This document shows, piece after piece, positions 61,358 to 64,000 of a stretch of DNA of 64,000 bases. A program made the translations under genes and the position numbers. Source of the DNA: Blepharisma stoltei (taxonomy: Eukaryota > Ciliophora > Heterotrichea > Heterotrichida > Blepharismidae); NCBI GenBank assembly GCA_914767885.1, contig CAJZBQ010000034.1, positions 414,501-478,500 of the forward strand, written 5' to 3'. The notes under the pieces were generated by a model, which had not been told where the DNA came from, did not search any database, and saw only the letters and a list, made by a program, of their open reading frames with translations. The stretch's first letter is position 1; every line of letters starts with the position of its first letter.

Positions 61358-63561
61358 ATGGATTCCCTTTTTTCAAGAGTCAGAATATCGGAATCTCAAC
61401 CCCCGATGATGAATTGCTGATCGAATATCAACTGAGAAGCACCAAGCCCTAGTCTAGATATTGGCGCGCATATAAATCCGTGATCAGCCTTTGAGAATAA
61501 TTTTCTGAGTCCGAAACCGGTGTCCCAATCTTATACAGACCTTCAGACTCAATTACAACTACATCCTCAAGCCATGCAAACCCTTCAACAGCTAGAAAGG
61601 CAGATTGAAGAAGAAAAAACACAGCGTATCCTTTTGGAGCATCGCTTAGTCGAACTGGACGGAAAAGTAACAAACCAGCAGGTTACTATGGATGAGGCTT
61701 TGTCCCAGCACTGGAATGCTCTTCTAGACAGCTATAATTCCTTAGCAGACTGAGTTTTAACAAGGTTTATAGAGTTCGAAACAAGCCTCAAGCAGGCGGT
61801 TGAATCTGCATTCGGTATTAGATCATCCAAGTTTGCAAATGCGTTCATCGCAAGTCTTGAAGCGGTGCAAGATCTCGAAGCCTTAATACAGAGTCCTGAG
61901 CAGTCTCAGATACCGGCTAGGCAATTTTCCGATCACATTCCTGTCCAGCAACCCTTATTCGACCCAAGCCTAGAAGATAGGTTGGCCCACCAGATTGCAA
62001 CGAAGGCAGACATAGGCCAAATTTTCCAGCTTGAGGAATCCGTAAGGAGGCTAGTTTTCATGCAACAAGGTCTCGTGGCAGAGCTGAAGGAAGAAAAGAG
62101 CGCAATCAGAAAATTGGAAGAGGACATGGAAAGTACAAAGCCAGATTTGATATTGGCACTGGAATTGAAGTGTAGAGAATACCAACAAGAGGTGGCGCGA
62201 CTTCAGCAAGGCTTCAGGGGCCTGGAAAAAAAAACTTACTTCCCCTCCCCATCCTTGATCGAATGGCTCGCCATCGTTCGATCAAGGATGGGGGTTAAAA
62301 AAAAAATTATATATAAAATAAAAAATATATGTTTTTTTTATATATTTTTAAATAAGAGGGTTAAGAGTATTTAATAATTATTTTTACTGCAAAAAATTGA
62401 ATTAATTTCATAAAAATACCAATTTTTAATATTTTGATTTATTAGTTACCCCTTTAAATTGTATAAATTTTAATTTGTTCCTTATTGAATTAAAAATTTT
62501 AAATTGTAAAAAGAATCTCTATTTTTAGATTATTGAGTTTTTAAGCCTAGGTTGATGACTAAATCACTTCGGATGGTTAATTTCGTAGCTTCTTGTCGTC
62601 TCAAAGCCTCTGAAAACAACTTCATTAGGCACATCTTCCCAAGCTTTTGATATCTAATATATTTTTTATAGATATAAAAATTTGCATGGTATGAAAAATC
62701 GTTCGATCAAGGATTAGGGTTAATTTCCCCAAATTTTAGAAATTTTTTACAGTCAATCGTTCGATCAAGGATGGGGGACTTAAGAAAATGAAGGAAAAAA
62801 GAAAGAATAAGGAGAAGCTGCATGATGAAATACTAAAGAAGAACCTCATGGATATTATGACTCAGGGCAAAAAAATAATAGACCTAGAGAGGCAACAGCA
62901 TGACCTGCATTATAAAAAAGTTCTAAAATACTTCAAAAATGTCAACAGCTTGGCCGAAAATATGCCTCAAGATAAGAAGGCTGCGAAGTTGACTTGATCT
63001 GGATTTGATGAGCTCATTGACGCGGATCTTAGAAAGTTCAAGAAGGACACCTATGAACAAATCATAAGACAGACTGAAGAATTAAAAGCGGAATTAATTC
63101 AAAACGTGGAGAAAACACTTGAAGACACAATAAAGACGAATGTTCAGAAGTTGAGAAAAAAACTGAAAGGGAGCCTTGGAAATGATCTTTTAAACCTCCA
63201 AGACAGGATTGCAACCTTGAAGGCAGTAGCGGGCCTTATGAGAGAAGCAGATATAGCAAAAGTTGGTGCTGAAAAGGAGATCGAGGAGAGATCAAATAAA
63301 TGCGAGAGATACCTAGAAGAAATGATGGAAAGTCTAACGAGGAAGAATGAGAAATTGATACAGGATGCACTCCAAAATATAGAAGGGAGTGAAAACCTTC
63401 AGCTAGGTATTATTCAAACTATGAACAGCTTCGTGAAACTTATTCAGTCTCTACAAGACCTTTTGAAGCATGGGTCGTCCTCATCCTCCTCGAATCAGAT
63501 TGAAGACCATTCCCCTGAGGAGGAGTTATTGTGGAGGAAAAGGCTAAAGCAGATTACCCTA
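61358..63561 (+). CDS. Coiled-coil protein, interrupted twice, runs off the window
   Basis: Open frame with TGA as Trp from ATG 61358 to 62236, then again 62779-63561. Part 1 starts MDSLFSRVRISESQPPMMNCW and becomes Gln/Glu/Leu-rich coiled coil (QTLQQLERQIEEEKTQRILLEHRLVEL). Part 2 is coiled coil too (KKMKEKRKNKEKLHDEIL; LRKKLKGSLGNDLLNLQDRIATLKAV) with a Ser run before NQIEDHSPEEELLW. Joining at the TA pointers of IES 62239-62782 is one base out of frame; a 9-A run at 62226-62234 sits at the junction, and eight A would restore GLEKKLKKMKEK. The 3-prime end is beyond the window. Codon use is GC-richer than in neighbours. Function unknown. Confidence 0.55.
62239..62782 (+). mobile_element. 544-bp IES of the TTGATCGAA MITE family
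   Basis: ACTTA repeated at both ends (TA at 62237-62238 and 62781-62782). Left end CTTCCCCTCCCCATCCTTGATCGAA followed at once by an inverted TTCGATCAAGGATGGGG (62248-62292 hairpin). Right end has two TCGTTCGATCAAGGAT blocks (62699, 62757). Interior contains a CCCCTTTAAATTG block of the second MITE family near 62450. Confidence 0.78.
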
Positions 63562-64000
63562 ACTCCCCCCATTCTTGATCGAACGATTGACTGTAAAAAT
63601 TCCCTAAAAATTGGGAAAATTAGCCCCCATCCTTGATCGAACGATTTTCATATCATGACAATTTTTATATATATAAAAATATATTAGTTATCAAAAGCTT
63701 GGGAGATGTGCCTAATGAAGTTGTTTTCAGAGGCTTTGAGACGACAGGAAGCTACGGAATCACCCATCTGAAGTGCTTTAATCATCAACCTGGGCTTAAA
63801 AACTCGATAATCTAAAAAAATAGAGATTCTTTAAAATTTAAATTTATACGTTTAAAGGGGTAACTAAAAATTCAAAATATTAAAAAATTGGTATTTTATG
63901 AAATGAAATAATTCAATTTTTGCAGTAAAAAAATGATTAAATACTCTTAACCCTCTTATTTAGAAGTATATATAATAAACATATATTTTTTTAACCCCCA
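63562..64000 (-). mobile_element. Second TTGATCGAA-family IES, inverted, truncated by window end
   Basis: Starts ACTCCCCCCATTCTTGATCGAAC after TA at 63560-63561. From about 63567 to the end it is a roughly 90-95% inverted copy of 62284-62777 (shared AGCTTGGGA(G/A)ATGTGCCTAATG and TTTCAGAGGCTTTGAGACGA blocks). Its far end lies beyond 64000. Confidence 0.75.

Noticed and set aside
63633-63815. Short plus-strand ORF in the final IES
   Set aside because: Lies wholly inside the inverted MITE-family copy and is only conserved as DNA with its partner at 62.3-62.8 kb.

Overview
The window reads as germline (micronuclear) DNA of a heterotrich ciliate, most likely Blepharisma (B. stoltei or a close relative). 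Three things in the sequence say so. (1) TGA must be read as Trp: WD40 repeats, a thymidylate-synthase neighbour set, a GST, a RING finger and a cohesin subunit all run through in-frame TGA where Trp is expected, while TAA/TAG end the genes. (2) Spliceosomal introns are 15-16 nt with GT..AG. (3) About 39 extra segments sit inside exons; removing each between a short direct repeat (usually TA) restores a continuous, family-consistent reading frame. These are internal eliminated sequences (IESs). I checked the codon phase on both sides of each junction given below. UGA=Trp, 15-16 nt introns and abundant TA-bounded IESs with MITEs are known from Blepharisma; the species call is inference.

Layout. 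1-8.3 kb: SSNA1/DIP13, a centrin, a START-domain protein, an MFS transporter, a basic unknown protein and a Polo kinase. 8.8-16.3 kb: two tandem cyclic-amidohydrolase-like genes that have lost metal ligands, a zinc-finger coiled-coil gene and peroxiredoxin-5. 17.5-22.9 kb: a secreted protein with FN3, PA14-like and filamin/Ig-like repeats. 23.4-33.2 kb: a lipid-anchored IQ/MORN protein, CCDC61/VFL3, an arrestin, mitochondrial complex I NDUFV1, an EF-hand-like protein and a C2H2 protein. 33.6-48.5 kb: five tandem paralogues with a Cys/His finger, pentapeptide repeats and WD40 repeats. 49-60.7 kb: DHFR-TS, a CCCH finger protein, cohesin SA/SCC3, a RING protein, an F-box/WD40 protein, a theta-like GST and a small coiled-coil protein. 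61.3 kb to the end: a coiled-coil gene cut by two copies of one IES family, the second running off the window.

Mobile DNA. Three MITE-like families share CTCCC..GGGAG ends beside the pointer: a BogoMITE-like family (eight copies, two decayed; subterminal CTCCGTGAGCGAACAAAA), a TTTAAATTGGAACAAAA family and a CCTTGATCGAACGAT family. A separate class is GC-rich, 300-600 bp, flanked by 7-14 bp direct repeats and in some cases ending in short tandem tails; these look like non-autonomous retroposons, and at least two interrupt exons without a TA pointer.

Genes are closely packed, mostly single-exon apart from tiny introns, and several divergent pairs are 10-20 bp apart. There are no operons; what ties the region together is dense germline-limited DNA that must be removed precisely for nearly every gene to work.
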